Source: Psilocybe azurescens (lineage: Eukaryota > Basidiomycota > Agaricomycetes > Agaricales > Agrocybaceae). From it: a stretch of 64,000 bases of DNA. The notes under the pieces were generated by a model that did no database searches, had not been told where the DNA came from, and saw only the letters and a program-made list of their open reading frames with translations. The translations under genes and the position numbers were made by a program. Shown piece after piece: positions 1 through 12,359 of the stretch (its first letter is position 1; each line of letters starts with the position of its first letter). Where the stretch lies: positions 50,930 through 114,929 of the forward strand of contig JAJIRX010000884.1 in assembly GCA_023853785.1 (NCBI GenBank), in the 5' to 3' direction.

Positions 1-2154
1 ACAGCCCCGTATCGCGCTCCCTTACAAGCACCGCCATCCCGCCGCCCATCGTGCCCTGCGGGTTCGGCATCCCCGACACCCCGCCGACACCGAGCGCCGG
101 CACCTCCTGCCTGCTACACGACGCGCAGCGCGCACCCAGCCCTCCCAGTACGGCTCCGCGTACGCCGCGGGGTCGTGCCGCGGCAGGCTCGTCAGCGTCA
201 GCCGCGTGCTCGTGAACGCCTCGCGCCCGTGCCCGTGCCCTGGCCCCAGTCCTCCTCCTTGGCCGGCCGCTGCCTCTTTAGTGCCGCCACCGCTCGTGCT
301 CCCCTCCGCGCCCCCGCCCCCGCGCCAGCGACGTACCCCGGATCCAAAAGCAGCTTGGGCAGTACGACCGTCATCGCGAACGACACCGGCGCGCGCGTCA
401 CATGCAGCTCCACGAGCTCGTCCGGCCGCAGGTCGTACCACGACACGAGAAAGTCCTCCTCGAGGACCTGGCCCGTCGCGAAGCGGATGAGCGTGTAGTT
501 CTGCGTGTGGATCTCCTGCTGCTGCTGCTGTTGCTGCTGCTGCGGGTGCGGGTGGTGCAGGATGAGCTGGTCCTGCGCTTTGGATGATGCTGGACCAGCG
601 GCGGATGCGGCGTTGGCGTTGGCGAACGACCCAATGTCGGCAGAAACAGACGTCGTGCCCGTGCCCGTCGACGCAGACGCAGCATGCGACGCCGGCGTCC
701 CTCCGCCGCCTCCTCCTCCCGTGATCTTCGCCAACGGATTGAACCTGCCCTTCCTCTTCCCCACGCTCTTCCCGCTCGCATTCGGCGCCCCGCTCCCAAC
801 CGCAACAGCAGGCGCAGAGGCAGGCGCAGGTGCAGGCCCGATCCGCCCACCCCCACAGGCGGTCCTTGCGCCTCTTCCTCTCCATCTCCCAGCCCATACT
901 CCCCGCCATCCACATCCACATCCTCCTCCTCGTCCTCCTCATCCCACTCATCGTCCTCCTCATACCCGTCCTCCCTGCCCTCTCCCCCTCCCCCCTCCGC
1001 GCCCGCACCCCCATCGCCATCGCCGCCCCCATCCGCATCCGCCTCCGCTCCAACCCCACCCGCACTCTCATCGCTCATCACCCCCGCGCTGCGCTTCCTT
1101 CTCACTCTGCTGACCTCCCCGGGCGTCGCAAACAGGATTGGACTGACAGGCCGCTCGCGCTCGTCGGGCGCGAACGTGATCGGGCTCGGCGCGCGCCCTG
1201 GGCCTCCTTCTCCATCATACGCGTACTCGTCGCCCCAGCCCCACGTCCCCGCCCCGCCGCCCGCGTCCCATCCCGCGCCTCCCTCCTCCTCCTCCTCCTC
1301 CTCCTGTTCGTTTCCCCGCGTTCCCTGCTCCTCCTGCTCCACCACCGCCTGGAAGATCCACCCGTCTGTTAGAATGCGCGTGGGCATGCGGGTGGGCGTG
1401 GGCACCGAGGTGGCGCGGGTCGAACGGCAGGTTGAAGCACTTGGCCAGGATGACCTGCTTCACGTGCTTGATCTTCCACGCGGGGTCGACGTGCGTGAGC
1501 AGCCATTGGTCGTACGGGACTGCGGGGTGTTATTGTACCGTCATTGTGATGAGAGTTGGAGGTTGGAGTTGGAGGTTGGAGATCAAGTTGGAGATGGAAT
1601 GGAAGTCGGAGATGGAGGATGGAGGATGGAAGTCGGAGATGCAGATGGACGTTGGGATAGTCAGGTGACCAAGTCAGACGCGCCGCCCATCCATATCCAT
1701 ATCCATATGTAAGCCGAGTTGAAAGAGCGGGATTTGTTCACATTTTGAAGTCCAAGTCCAAGGCGAACGAAGATCCAAGTTGAGAAGACGCGGAGCGAGA
1801 AGACGAGAAGTAGTGCCAGGCCAAGACCGTCGAGTCGAGGAGTAGAAGCAGGAGCAGGAAGGGAGCAGGCGGAGGCGAAGGGAGCAAGGGGACAAAAAAA
1901 AGAAAAAAAGAGAAGAAGCTTGTCAGTATCGGGGTCGGTATGAATAGGAAGAGGTATAGGAAATAAGCGAATAAGGGATAAGATGAGAGATGTAAAAGAT
2001 TTAGACGCAGATACGAGAAGAGAGGAAGACCAGACTCTGCAGTCATCCACGGAAAAGAAACGAAAGGAAGTGCGAAAAAGCAAGCAAACTCACCGAACCG
2101 ACACCCAAGCCTGATCTGCCTCCGCTGGTGCTGTCTCCTCGCACTGTTCTCCAT
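1..2154 (-). CDS. Conserved-looking protein of unknown function, 3' end off the window
   Basis: Exon 1 (2094-2154) starts MENSARRQHQRR and ends at a perfect GTGAGT donor. The next exon starts at 1519 after a CCCGCAG acceptor and reads in phase into VPYDQWLLTHVDPAWKIK and CFNLPFDPRH. Further on come DGWIFQAVV, a Glu/Asp-rich stretch, a Gly run, a poly-Gln tract near 510-540, then NYTLIRFATGQVLEEDFL and LRPDELVELH, and near the edge YAEPYWEGW. These ordered blocks alternate with low-complexity linkers, which argues for a real gene. I do not recognise the family. The frame changes near 1405 (a 40-nt intron ending CTAACAG would restore it), at a C5 run (850-854), at a C4 run (244-247) and near 100; each of the last three needs one added base. 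GC content is far above the rest of the window. The coding strand and first splice are fairly sure; the exact model is not. Confidence 0.6.
1551..1660. repeat. Degenerate GGAGATGGA-type minisatellite in intron 1
   Basis: Purine-rich short units (GGAGTTGGA, GGAGATGGA, GGATGGAAGTC) repeat imperfectly. They lie inside the ~574-nt first intron (1520-2093) of the leftmost gene. No coding function is seen. Confidence 0.6.
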
Positions 2155-3420
2155 GATATCATGTATTTACGTATCCTTCTCCCGTCTCTTCACTCTCTCG
2201 TTTTCGTCCTGGTGTCGTGTTAATGTTAAGCGCCTCCTCTGAGAGCTTACAACCTGTATCTATACCTGCAGACGACGAAGACGAAGCACGCACAAGCCGA
2301 TTCAGACCCGACACACGCAAGCACAATAGAGCACTCACTTGAAGAAGGGGAAGGAAGCACGTTCGCTGTCAATGGCGCTAGATGCTAGATGCTGGACGCT
2401 GGACGCTGGATGTCCAGAGTGCCGGGTTGATAATAATGTTGATGGGGCGATGGCGATGGCTGATTCAGATGTCGATTGCGAATGAATGATATGATGTGTG
2501 TGATTCACGTCGTCGGCGGTGTTAGCACTGCTGCTGTGTATGATGTGGTCGACGACGTATGTGTGGTGTATCGAGAGCTGCAGCTGCTTGTTCCTCGAAA
2601 CGAAATACCCCAAGCTCGAGTCGGGTTCTGGCTGTATACGTATGGCAAACTGGGAAAGGGAAAGGACGAAACGTGATTGAGAAAATCACAGAATCACAAC
2701 AGAAAAAGCGCATCATCGCACCTTCCTTGCTATCTCTATCCCTATCCTATCTCCCCAGAGCGCAGCGGGTACCAAAAACGGTTGCAGATCCAGAGCACAC
2801 CTCTAGAGGGTAACAGGCTCCGAAGAAAGCAGAGGGCCCGCCGACGTGGTTGGGAAAAAGTTGGAGAAAGGGACACCGCACCGACAGCGACAGGCAAAAC
2901 AGAAACAAGGCACACACGCACACCCCATAAATCCATCAAATCAAATCAATCAAAAACGTGAGCGTTACATAACATCTTTCATATATGTAACGGCACGTGG
3001 GTGCTCCTCCGTAGACCATACATAACCCTGGGCGGTTGGATCCGCTGAATGATAATTGATATGTATGGACTGTTATAACTTGTAACAATTACAACTGTAC
3101 AAGGTACTATAATAATATCCCCCTCACGCAATAGCAACGCAATGGCTAGAATTTTCTGTCGCCGTCGTACTCTCCAGAGTCCAGAGTCCAGAATCCCAAC
3201 CAGCACGATACATACTTAATTCTCTGCACCCCTCGCCGTTCGACACCGTCTTAAACCTTAACATTACATGCCAACTCTAAATAAACCTAATCAAACCTCT
3301 CAATATCAACTCACATATTGCTCATATAGAATACGTTGTCATAGAAAGAAATTAATGACTCGAGTCTCGAGTCTCGGCCCCCACTCCCAGGGCAACCGCA
3401 GGGTCGACCGCCCTATAGTA
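2155..3420. other. Intergenic, no gene recognised
   Basis: This is upstream sequence of the leftmost minus-strand gene. Short open frames exist on both strands but none has a recognisable motif, signal peptide or splice structure. A small slipped repeat of GCTGGACGCTGGACGCTGGA type lies at about 2390-2415. Confidence 0.5.
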
Positions 3421-3469
3421 TTAGTATGAACCCATGTATTATGCCGTCAGACTCCCAGCCACTCATTCA

Positions 3470-4760
3470 GAGTCATTATATCCTCGGATGCGAGAACCGC
3501 CGTCCCCTACGCGACGAGCATAATACGCATACCATACCCAACAACGCGGGTTTTGTTAATTGACTTCTTCCTTACCACAGATTCAATAGAGATGTATGTA
3601 TTGGGCTTACACGTGTGCGGGGCTTCCTATGGTCTGATCTGAACAAGAGTTCAATGCAGGGAGGGCGGACTTCGATAAATGGACAGATCCATCGGCCACC
3701 ATATGTAGTATGGTTCAAGTAACCAGCCAATGGAATGAACAAGTTTCCACCGGAGGCATTGCGTCTGCAGCACTGCCCTCAGTTTCTGGAAATACACTCG
3801 GCCATTCATGAGAGCGAATTGGAATGTATGTGATACCCAAAGAACATCGCTGTCAAGCTAGAGTACATCTCTCCTGTTCAATGAGCTAAGCTCAAGGACC
3901 CCGAGCTTTGACAGAAGAGGCAACTCCTCTCTCGCACCACAAGTGAAGCGATAAGCTGGTATGCAAAAGAAGCTTCAGACCTCCTCTTCTATCTTATATC
4001 CTTCGAACATATTCACTCCGCACCTATGCATGCACGCCATAAATCAGTCAGTTCTCTATTCAAACCATGTCCTCGGATGCGCGAACCGCCCTCCCCTACT
4101 CGATAAGCATATCACTATCACATCCAGCAATACGGACTGTGTTAATTAACTTCTCACCCACCACAGATTCGCTACAGATACATCGAGTTCATCCACATGT
4201 GAATAGTCTTCCTGTCCTGCATTCTGAATGAGATGCAGGGTGGGGTCGGACTTTCGCTGGAAAGATTCATCGGCCATAAGCATAAGATTCCATCAACCAG
4301 CCAATAGAATGACTGAGTTGCCTTTATAGTAGCTATCCTTGGACATCTGGTTCTTCACCTCTAAAACTTAGAAGTACAGTAGAATACGACACATTCACAT
4401 CCCTCTGCGCTTTCTACATAGATCACACCAGATGCACACGGGATCAACCGGACTTGTATCTCGCCAACGAGCACCTGTATTTAATTCGGACTGAACGACT
4501 CGGCGCTGGATCCACCTGAATCGTCTCTCGCCACGGAAGTGAAGATGTGCGGCACATACAAGACGATCGTCAGTCCTCCTCTTCTCCTTGCTTTACATTC
4601 TGCGAATGCATCGACTACTCCCCGCGTGGGCCTGCTTCCCTGTCCCTGAAATACGGTAATAGGAAGCAGGTGTATGCGGAATCCTGGCGGGGCTCGGAGT
4701 CGGGCTTCTCTAGAGAGATCCATCGGTCGTATGTGTATCTCTATGCCAGTGGTGTAGCAT
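3470..4760. repeat. Decayed tandem repeat, about 590-600 bp unit, two copies plus a partial third
   Basis: The stretch beginning TCCTCGGATGCGAGAACCGC at about 3480 returns at about 4071 with scattered changes. It is followed in both by TTAATT...ACTTCT...CCACAGATTC, by ATCATCGGCCA-type and AACCAGCCAAT blocks, and by CTCTCGC-CCAC-AGTGAAG at about 3930 and 4522. A third start resembling the GATCCATCGGTCG block lies near 4,715. No coding potential is evident. Confidence 0.55.
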
Positions 4761-6783
4761 CATTCACTGACAGAAGCACGAATTAATATTGCACGGGTGA
4801 CGGTACCGCGTTCGTGTTCTGTCTCCGTCTTCTCTGGTGAATTGAATCTACGGTATTGAGTACGGCATAAGTATACATACATACAGGACTCCGGATTAAC
4901 GAGAACATACAAGGCTGCTCATTATTCACGAGGGTAGATGTACGAGACTTGGGCTACCTGTTTGTCGTGTCAAACCATAAGATAGTTTGCGTCCATGATA
5001 TTCGAGGGAGGAGAAAGGAGAATGCTTGAGCGCACACATAACCCTCTAAGATCCCAACTACGAGCACGTATCACAGAGCGCGTTCGGATTAGACTGAGCG
5101 GAGTCGTCTCGTCCATTTCCTCCCCACCCGAATATCATACTATATAAATAAAGGCCATTGGTGTAATGGACCACGTTCACACAGTGAGGACTCAGGAGCA
5201 TGTCAGAATTATGCATCCTAGATTGTAGATTAACGTAGGCGGATATCTGGTAGAAGTTTATCGATCCACGGAACCAAGGCTCTTCATCTTTCCATAAAAA
5301 TCTTCGTCATCAGTCTCGCTCTCTCATATTCTCATACTTATCTAGATACATATCTGCCTCAAAGTTTGAGTATCGCCATGGACGCGCGCACACAGCCCAC
5401 GCAGACACTCTCAATCTCAGTTAAAAACCGCGTCTATCGCAACACTCTTCTGCTTCGAACGAGAAATCCGAGCCTATCTATGAGCTACATCGACAGGAGA
5501 CGCGCCTCTCAGAAATCAACAATTGATCTTCCGGCACCATCCTATCTCTGGAAAGACATGCTGGTGGGAAAAAGAGCAATTACAATGGCGCCTGCGCGCC
5601 TTTGAATAGTATCTTAGAGGTAAAGAGGCGGCTACATAGAAAAAATCGCATGAAATCGCATGAAATAAACACCATAGGCGCAAGAATGAGAGGGAACTAT
5701 TGAATTAAGAATATTTGCGCCTTGTGTTCAGCTGGGCTACCTCATCTGAGGTGCTCACTCATTGTAGTACGAAACATTTCAATTGCATGACCATGTCGAT
5801 TGGACTCGTTCACTGCATTTGCCCCGACCAATGAGCGGCCTGGCGCTGAACCTTAGTGGGACACCAAGACAGTCAGGGTCGAGATCTATTCGCCTGAGCG
5901 CTAACCGTTCGGTAGCGACAGTTTTAACCCTGCTCCACAAGAACGCCAAAGAAGATGAGAAAGTGCTCCGCAAGACCGTCGATGGCAAAGCTGGGGCACT
6001 CTAAACGTCCTTCGAACATGAAGAAGCCTCACCCAGGTTGATTAAAAGAATTAATACTCAGTCAATTTGTTCCACATGAATTATCGGGTTGGACAATGCT
6101 CCAGGTATACCATGATGTGTCCCTCATGGTACCATTGAAAAAAATTAATGAGAATGTTCTAAAGCATCTCAAAGTCCTCAAAATCAACTTCTTTCCCAAC
6201 TCGACGCGTCTTCAAGATGAAAGCCGGCTATTCCTCGAATAAATAATAAGTTAATTCCCCATTTCACCTATGCCCGGCGGGCGAAAGGCGGACATCATCG
6301 CATCGCACAGATACTTTATTCCGACTCTTTGCGCAGTGCATCTCGTTAACAAAGTACCGTATGTACGAGAAATGAACATGCGCTGCGAACGCGATCCAAA
6401 GCCTCGTTCGTCTGAACACGTTCAGTCATCTGACATAGATCTTGACACACGCACTGGTTTGACAGGTCTTCGAGCTTCGAGGGTTCTTTCGGCGCCTATG
6501 CTTATCAAATGCCAAGCATCCAAATTGTCTAGATCCACACAACCTCGGCAAAGGCCACACGCGCCCTCCCAAAGAAAGCCCGAACATAATAAATCAGAAC
6601 AGATCCCTGCACGCCGCACTCGCTGATTAGGTGGTTTGTGCATCCATGCATCTGGGTCCGCACATTATCCCAAGAAATACGCAGACAATGCGATCCATGT
6701 GACTTTCCTCCTGCTCTTCTACGGGCAAGAGCAGCAGGCGAATAGGATGGTGGGCGAAAAGTCACCCGGGTTTCCCAGACCGT
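4761..6783. other. Intergenic, two unsupported short open frames only
   Basis: Nothing recognisable. An open frame from 5366 to 5605 (plus, 79 codons) and one from 6270 to 6626 (plus, 118 codons) have starts but no domain, signal peptide or splice context I can support. A TATA-like TATATAAATAAAGG stands at about 5148. I leave both frames uncalled. Confidence 0.4.
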
Positions 6784-6784
6784 C

Positions 6785-6796
6785 TAAAAATAAAGG
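6785..6796 (+). promoter_or_regulatory. TATA-like box of DUF4360 gene A
   Basis: The sequence TAAAAATAAAGG lies about 90 nt upstream of the ATG at 6884. The second DUF4360 gene has a similar AAAGG-ending box upstream. This is inference from position and sequence only. Confidence 0.4.
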
Positions 6797-6883
6797 TCAA
6801 ATAGCAAGCTGCTTCTTCGCTATTCCCCAAAAGCAAGGAACGCTCGGAATTCTTACACTAAAAATCTCCCTTAGATCGTCGCA

Positions 6884-7885
6884 ATGTCCCTTCGTATCTC
6901 ATTCTGGTCCATCCTTCTTTGCTTCGGTTATGCCGTCGGGACATTGGGACAGGCTTTCAGCGTGTAAGTGCTCCGCCCATCCTATTGTCGATCCAGTGCA
7001 CTAACAAACATACAGAACGGACTACATAGTTGCAGGAACCGGGTGTCCTCCTGGTACCACCACTGCAGCCATTTCAGGTACGCTCACAATTCTGCGAATA
7101 TTTACGATTTACAAGCTGACATATTGGTCTCAGCCACTGGAAAAGATTTCTCGCTGATCTACTCGAGTTTCATCGCCCAATCCGGCCCTGGCACCAAGTA
7201 CAGCGACAGTCGCAAGAACTGCCAAGCGACTTTGAACGTTCAGTAGGTACATTGGTCCTTGAGAATCTTATATCTCCTAATATGTTTAATTTCAGGGTGC
7301 CGGCTGGATACCAATTCGCTCTCAACACCGCAAACTATGTACGTGCTATACATTTTTTCCATTGGCGATGGCAATACAGTCTGGATGCTAAATTTGCACT
7401 TCAGCGCGGCGCTTATTCCCTCGGTTCGGGAGACTCAGCGTCCTATGCGACAACATACTACTGTTAGTAACTTTACATTCCAGAAGACGCTATCGATGTT
7501 ACTCATTGCATACCCCAACAGTCCAAGCCAGTCTTGAAGGAAGCACCGGCACCGGCACAATCAATGGGACTGCAAACGGTATCGATCTTTGCTACCATTG
7601 CAATTGCGAGTATTATATTAATTCGCTCGCTGGTATCTATTGGATATAGACTCCAGAAAACTCTCCAACACATTGGCTCCGGCGGTCTGGAGCACCTGCG
7701 GAAAGACCTCCTTGGTCAACATCAACACTGCTATTCGAGTGCGCAGCAGCGGCAGCAAGCAGGAATACTTGATCCTCGACTCGTTTAACCTTCCAGTAAG
7801 TTCTGAGATCTGGCGTTAAACTGATAGAATGGCCTCACGCACATGTCTACCACAGGAAAGCAGCTTTGTCTGGAGGGCTTGCTGA
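6884..7885 (+). CDS. Secreted DUF4360-family protein A
   Basis: Eight exons read cleanly with GT-AG introns: 6884-6963, 7016-7077, 7134-7242, 7296-7338, 7405-7462, 7522-7578, 7650-7795, 7856-7885 (TGA). The N-terminus MSLRISFWSILLCFGYAVG is a signal peptide. The mature part carries the family landmarks in order: GTGCPPGTT, SRKNCQATLNVQVPAGYQFA, RGAYSLGSG, YYFQASLEG, VWSTCGKTSLVNINTAIRV and a C-terminal ILDSFNLP...FVWRAC. Cysteines in the GCPPG, KNC, STCG and terminal positions would fit disulfides in an extracellular protein. DUF4360 proteins have no established reaction; secretion is the firm inference. No frame breaks are seen. It shares exon layout with the gene at 10238, so the two are tandem paralogues. 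Confidence 0.9.
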
Positions 7886-10055
7886 TTATACTCCCCTTTT
7901 TCTTCGTATTCGGTCTGTGCGCGGGAAAATGGGACGTGGATAAAAATTGGACTTGTTACATGTTTAGTGCTTTGAAGTCAATATATTCAATAGCCTTCAA
8001 CTATTCAAGATTTTCTGTGTCATTCTCTTAAGAAATCTGACTGGATCAATACGAGAACTTGCCTACCACTTCATGTATCTAGTAAGGCTACAAGCTATGA
8101 GTCCTCTCGTTACGTATGATGGAGACACACTTCGTCAATAGTAGCGGCAGTCGGACAATATGCCAGAGAAATCTGCATGAATCCTGGAAGTCACCATCCA
8201 TAGGCACATCAATATGACAGAAGCGGAATTATTACAGAGAGGAATACACTGCTGAATTAAGTCAACATGGGTCACAATTAAGAAGTCGATAATCAGCACG
8301 ATGATTACTGAACCCTATGGAGAAATATGCTTGGATTTTGGGTGCGGAGGCGAGAAGAATGATAGTCATCGTGGATAATGACTTTAAGCCTAGACGCGTC
8401 TTCGGTCCTCTTGCAGATGTCATAAAATTTAGGTTCACCAACGTTTGATGGCCTCAAAGTCGAGTCCCGAGAAAGGGATAATACAATTGAACATGAGAGC
8501 GGCCTTTACATGGAGATGTTCTAGATCGCCACAACGGGATATATAACTAAACCTTCGGTCGAATATATAAAAGTGATGGCTATCCTGCTCATTAGCGTAT
8601 AGATAAGTGACTTTGGCAAAAGTGCTAGGGGTTGTACTTTCATTGATGATGCGGGAAATAGAGCCGTTTATACCCTGGAACGAGATGAATAACATTGACT
8701 AGGGATTGAGGATTTCTGTGTTGTAGCCCATTAGTTGGTGTTTGTTATGATCTTATTTGTTCGTGATTAGATATATAATACGGATCTGAGGAATAGACTA
8801 CAGAAGCTAAATATCAATCCCAGAATCTCGATGGGAATGTATTGAATACAATTGTATTCTCAAGAGTCATGACTTCGGGATTGAATCAAGTTCAAGAATC
8901 TACGCCGATTAACCTGCTGGAAAATTTCTTGAACATTAACCTTTCGCCTCTGTTTGACGAGGAGCGTGGATGGAGCCAAGCACTGGATGGACCACTGCAC
9001 GGGGTTACCTGATAACTATGTGATAAGATAAGATAACCCAGCATTGTTTGCCATCACCGTCTTAGGTCCACAAAGAATTCAGCGACGATTTGAAATAAAT
9101 CTTCTTTGCTTCTTTACCTCCGACATAGGCAACCTCGTTCCTCTCGTCTCGTCTTGTTCTTGTTCACGCATTGGACCCATTCTGCGCTCTCATGTGGTCA
9201 TTTTAATCCAGAAAGAACAGTATCATAAGGTTTTGTAGGGGTTAGTCGATTTGCATCTATCAAAGTCCCAAATTCAACAATTAGCTAACGGAATCTTCTT
9301 CCTCGTGTCCCATTCAAGATTCGTAACAGTCGCGCCAAGCTCTTTTCGGATGATTTGAACGCAAAAATACGTGCACATACTCGAAACCTATCGCAGTATA
9401 CGTGTTCAGCGGAATTTCTTTGGAATTTGCAGACATCTCGGCGACATTGAGAACAAGTCATCCGTCCTCAAATCCGCTTGGGAGGCCCTAGAAAATCTAT
9501 CCTTCCAACTCTTCTTCCCTACTGCATCGGTCCATGGTCCGTATCAATTTGATCGGACCTGACTTTTTGTACTTCGAATCGCTCTTCGTCCGCCACTCCA
9601 GAGTTTTTGCGAAAAATATAATTCTTTCATGATTAATCCCACAATGCCAAAGCAATCGACTACCAAAAACAACGATGACTGCAATTTCAATCAAAGAACG
9701 GATTTGTTTGAAAGGCGATGGGCCCAAACGTGAGGGTATATCACCGATGTTATACACGATTAAATTTCCTTGGTTTATCCAGATGCGAAGATAGTCGTTC
9801 ACATTCGTTCAAACCACTTTGGGATGGATCAACCGCATGTAAGATTTCTATCCCATTTGATCAGCTTGAAAACCGACTCGTATGGCAATTAGATTGTGAT
9901 CTCAATTCTCACAGAACCACCCGATTTATTGGAGAGAAATTAAGGCTGGCCTCGAGTTCGAACATTATGGTACGATTTGACCTCCGTCATGCAGACCCCA
10001 AATGTATAGCGTACATCTGCTATGACTGACTATAGTCTCCGGTCAATAGAATCAT
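7886..10055. other. Intergenic between the DUF4360 genes
   Basis: AT-rich sequence with no recognisable gene on either strand. Short frames at 9371-9562 (plus) and 9497-9802 (minus) overlap each other antisense and lack motifs. Confidence 0.5.
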
Positions 10056-10185
10056 CTTTGGAAAGCTTCCAAATCGTGTGATCTCCAGTGGCAGTACTGC
10101 GGTAATCCAGCGCCGTCAGCCAAACTCTGAATCACTTAGTGTTGAACACGACAATGCATATCCAGCTTGTAGGACGCGACTTTTG

Positions 10186-10193
10186 TATAAAGG
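10186..10193 (+). promoter_or_regulatory. TATA box of DUF4360 gene B
   Basis: A TATAAAGG box lies about 45 nt upstream of the ATG at 10238, a plausible core-promoter position. The region just upstream (about 10,056-10,158) has a decayed second copy at 30,890-30,986. Confidence 0.5.
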
Positions 10194-10237
10194 CAGACGT
10201 GTTTTAGTGAAGTAAAAGCATCCCAAAATCCCAAATT

Positions 10238-11406
10238 ATGTTCAACTTCTTCGCATCTGCTGCTACTTTGCTCATCGTCGCCATCGCTGCTTTAGCCGCT
10301 CCCCAAAGGTCTGGCGAGAGCCCTGGAACCATTCCAGTCGTCGTCCCAGCACCCGTTGGCTTCAACATGTATGCTGTCCATTCTCGACGTATCAATCTGA
10401 ATTCACTGACACTGTACCGATAGCACGTCTCTTGGAGTCAACGGCTCTGGATGTCCACCAGGATCAACCTACTACCTCCTCAACCGTTCGTACAACTTTG
10501 TCTTCAATGCTTTCGCGACGATCTTGACGTGTTCTCGCTAGCCGATCGCACTGCAGTCACTGTGACGTTCAGTCAGTTCTTTGCGGAAGCCGGCCCTGGA
10601 ATCTCCATCAGCCAAAATCGCAAGAACTGTCAATTGACTTTGGGAGTCAAGTAAGTTGCAAATGTCTCGGTAGTGTCAAAGATTACCGAATCACCTCCTC
10701 TACTTAGCGTCCCTCCCGGTTTCACTTTCGGCCTTGCTACCGTCGACTACGTTGGTCGCCTATCGTTGGCTGTACCAATATACACCACTAATTCTTCTGT
10801 TAGCGTGGATACTATCAACTCGACAAATCTGTCACTGCTGCGCAACAATCCATTTACTACTGTAAGCTCCATTCTTGATCGCAAGCATCGCGTTCGCTTT
10901 AAATAACACTCGGACAGTCCAAGGAGTCGTGACCCAAGGTGCCATTCATTTGAATGCCTGTGTCAAATAAGCATGTCGTTCTGACCTCGATATGTAGCGA
11001 CCGCACGCTCTGACCTCACCGGTCCCGTTGATGGTGAATAATCTAATGTGCCTAATTCCCCACAGACAAAACAAGCTTACCTCTGATGTCTAGGTGCCGA
11101 CTATACCTACCGTGATGCTTTCGATCTCGTCTCCACCGTCACCTCTCCATGCGGTGTGTCTTCGGTCCTCAACATCCAGAGCGACCTCCGTGTCAGCAAC
11201 TCCAAGAACACAAAGGGAAGCGGTTACATCGCTACCGACTCCGTAAGTTCCCTTTATTATTGACACAGGCATTGAATTTTTGATGCTTTTTGCATAGATC
11301 GACACTGCGCTTTCCACGGTTTGTTTCACTTTAATTATCTCAACTTTTCCGACCTATACTAAAGTCACATTTGCAGACTTTCAACTTCCAATGGCTGAAG
11401 TGTTAA
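10238..11406 (+). CDS. Secreted DUF4360-family protein B
   Basis: Ten exons with GT-AG introns keep one frame: 10238-10368, 10424-10485, 10542-10650, 10708-10750, 10804-10861, 10918-10938, 10998-11033, 11094-11242, 11298-11318, 11377-11406 (TAA). The start MFNFFASAATLLIVAIAALA is a signal peptide, followed by a Pro/Val-rich linker. The DUF4360 landmarks are NGSGCPPGSTYYLLN, AVTVTFSQFFAEAGPG, NRKNCQLTLGV, GFTFGLATVDYRG, QSIYYFQGVVTQ, DYTYRDAFDLVS, SPCGVSSVLNIQS and the typical ending FNFQWLKC. It is the fuller of the two paralogues. Several of its exons and introns recur as fragments elsewhere in the window. Function beyond secretion is unknown. Confidence 0.92.
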
Positions 11407-12230
11407 ATGGCTGCAGCTCAAGGTCCAGGTGCACAACACGCTAGCGATGAGACATGTGATTTTACTCTGGAACGAATGGATATCGCTCGAGGCAGCCTGG
11501 ACGTGATGAACAATTAATTGTTTTCTTCTGTTTTTTTGTAACGACTCTGATTGTGGACGTGGGAGTGTACTAACTACGAGGAAAATTTAAATGCATCTTT
11601 TTCGGATATCCACGTTCTACCTTCACTTGCAACCATACTAGCATGCAGTCTGATTAACGGAGCCAATGGTATAACATACGCGCCGTCTGAAGCCGACCAG
11701 AACAATGACAGGATGTCTTCCTCTTTGAGAACATAATATCCATTGTACACCGTATGAAGAGTTATCGATATGATATCCCAGTGGAACTTGTATCCGCTAC
11801 TCGTGGGCGTGAAATCTGGTATCAGTGTTATTTGTTCATAAATGATCTTATGGACGCTACGGACACTGTTATGGAGACTCCCACAGTGTACTTCGTCTTA
11901 TTGCGCGCCTAGATATGAACATATTCTTGCTTACGGACAAGAGACGACGGCCATTATCAAGAGTCCCGTAATTCACTGATTAGCTCGACAGAGCTCCCAC
12001 GGGCCTCAAATTCAACCATACTTGCTAATTGCAAATTCGTAATCTCGCTCTTAATCGCTTTCTCGAGTTATATAAGACCATTGATTAACGTGGGGCCCGG
12101 TTCTTGATGCACCATTCAGAAAGTCCATCACAATCGGTAAATATGCCTCGGCCTCGGCTCGAAAGAAGGAATTGGGATACCTGAAATCAAACACCTTTGC
12201 AGTAAAGAGGAAGATAGGCACAAATTGCAG
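11407..12230. other. Intergenic, no gene recognised
   Basis: No supported coding region, RNA gene or clear repeat. Confidence 0.45.
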
Positions 12231-12357
12231 GCCAAGAACACCAAGGGAAGCGGTTATATCACTACCGACTCCGTAAGTTCCCTTTGTGATTGGCGCGGGC
12301 ACTGCAATTTTGACGCTCTTTTGCGTAGACTGACACTACGCTTTCCGCGGTTTGTTG
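12231..12357 (+). pseudogene. Fragment of DUF4360 gene B (end of exon 8, intron, exon 9)
   Basis: The fragment aligns to 11203-11328 of the intact gene: codons for KNTKGSGYITTDS, the GTAAGTTCCCTTT donor, an intron of similar length, a CGTAG acceptor, and TGACACTACGCTTTCCGCGG. Retention of the intron shows a DNA-level copy, not a retrocopy. It abuts the first E module of the duplicated array. Confidence 0.8.
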
Positions 12358-12359
12358 GA

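Noticed and set aside
1366..1405. 40-nt GT...CTAACAG intron in the leftmost gene
   Set aside because: It restores the frame but is short for a basidiomycete intron, and the branch-like sequence touches the acceptor; kept only as a possibility.
505..1712. Long plus-strand open frames over the leftmost gene, rich in Pro, Ser and Ala
   Set aside because: They are antisense shadows in very GC-rich DNA. The minus strand has the splice signal and the non-repetitive protein blocks.
5366..5605. 79-codon plus-strand frame downstream of a TATA-like box
   Set aside because: No domain, signal peptide or splice support; more than 200 bp from the box.
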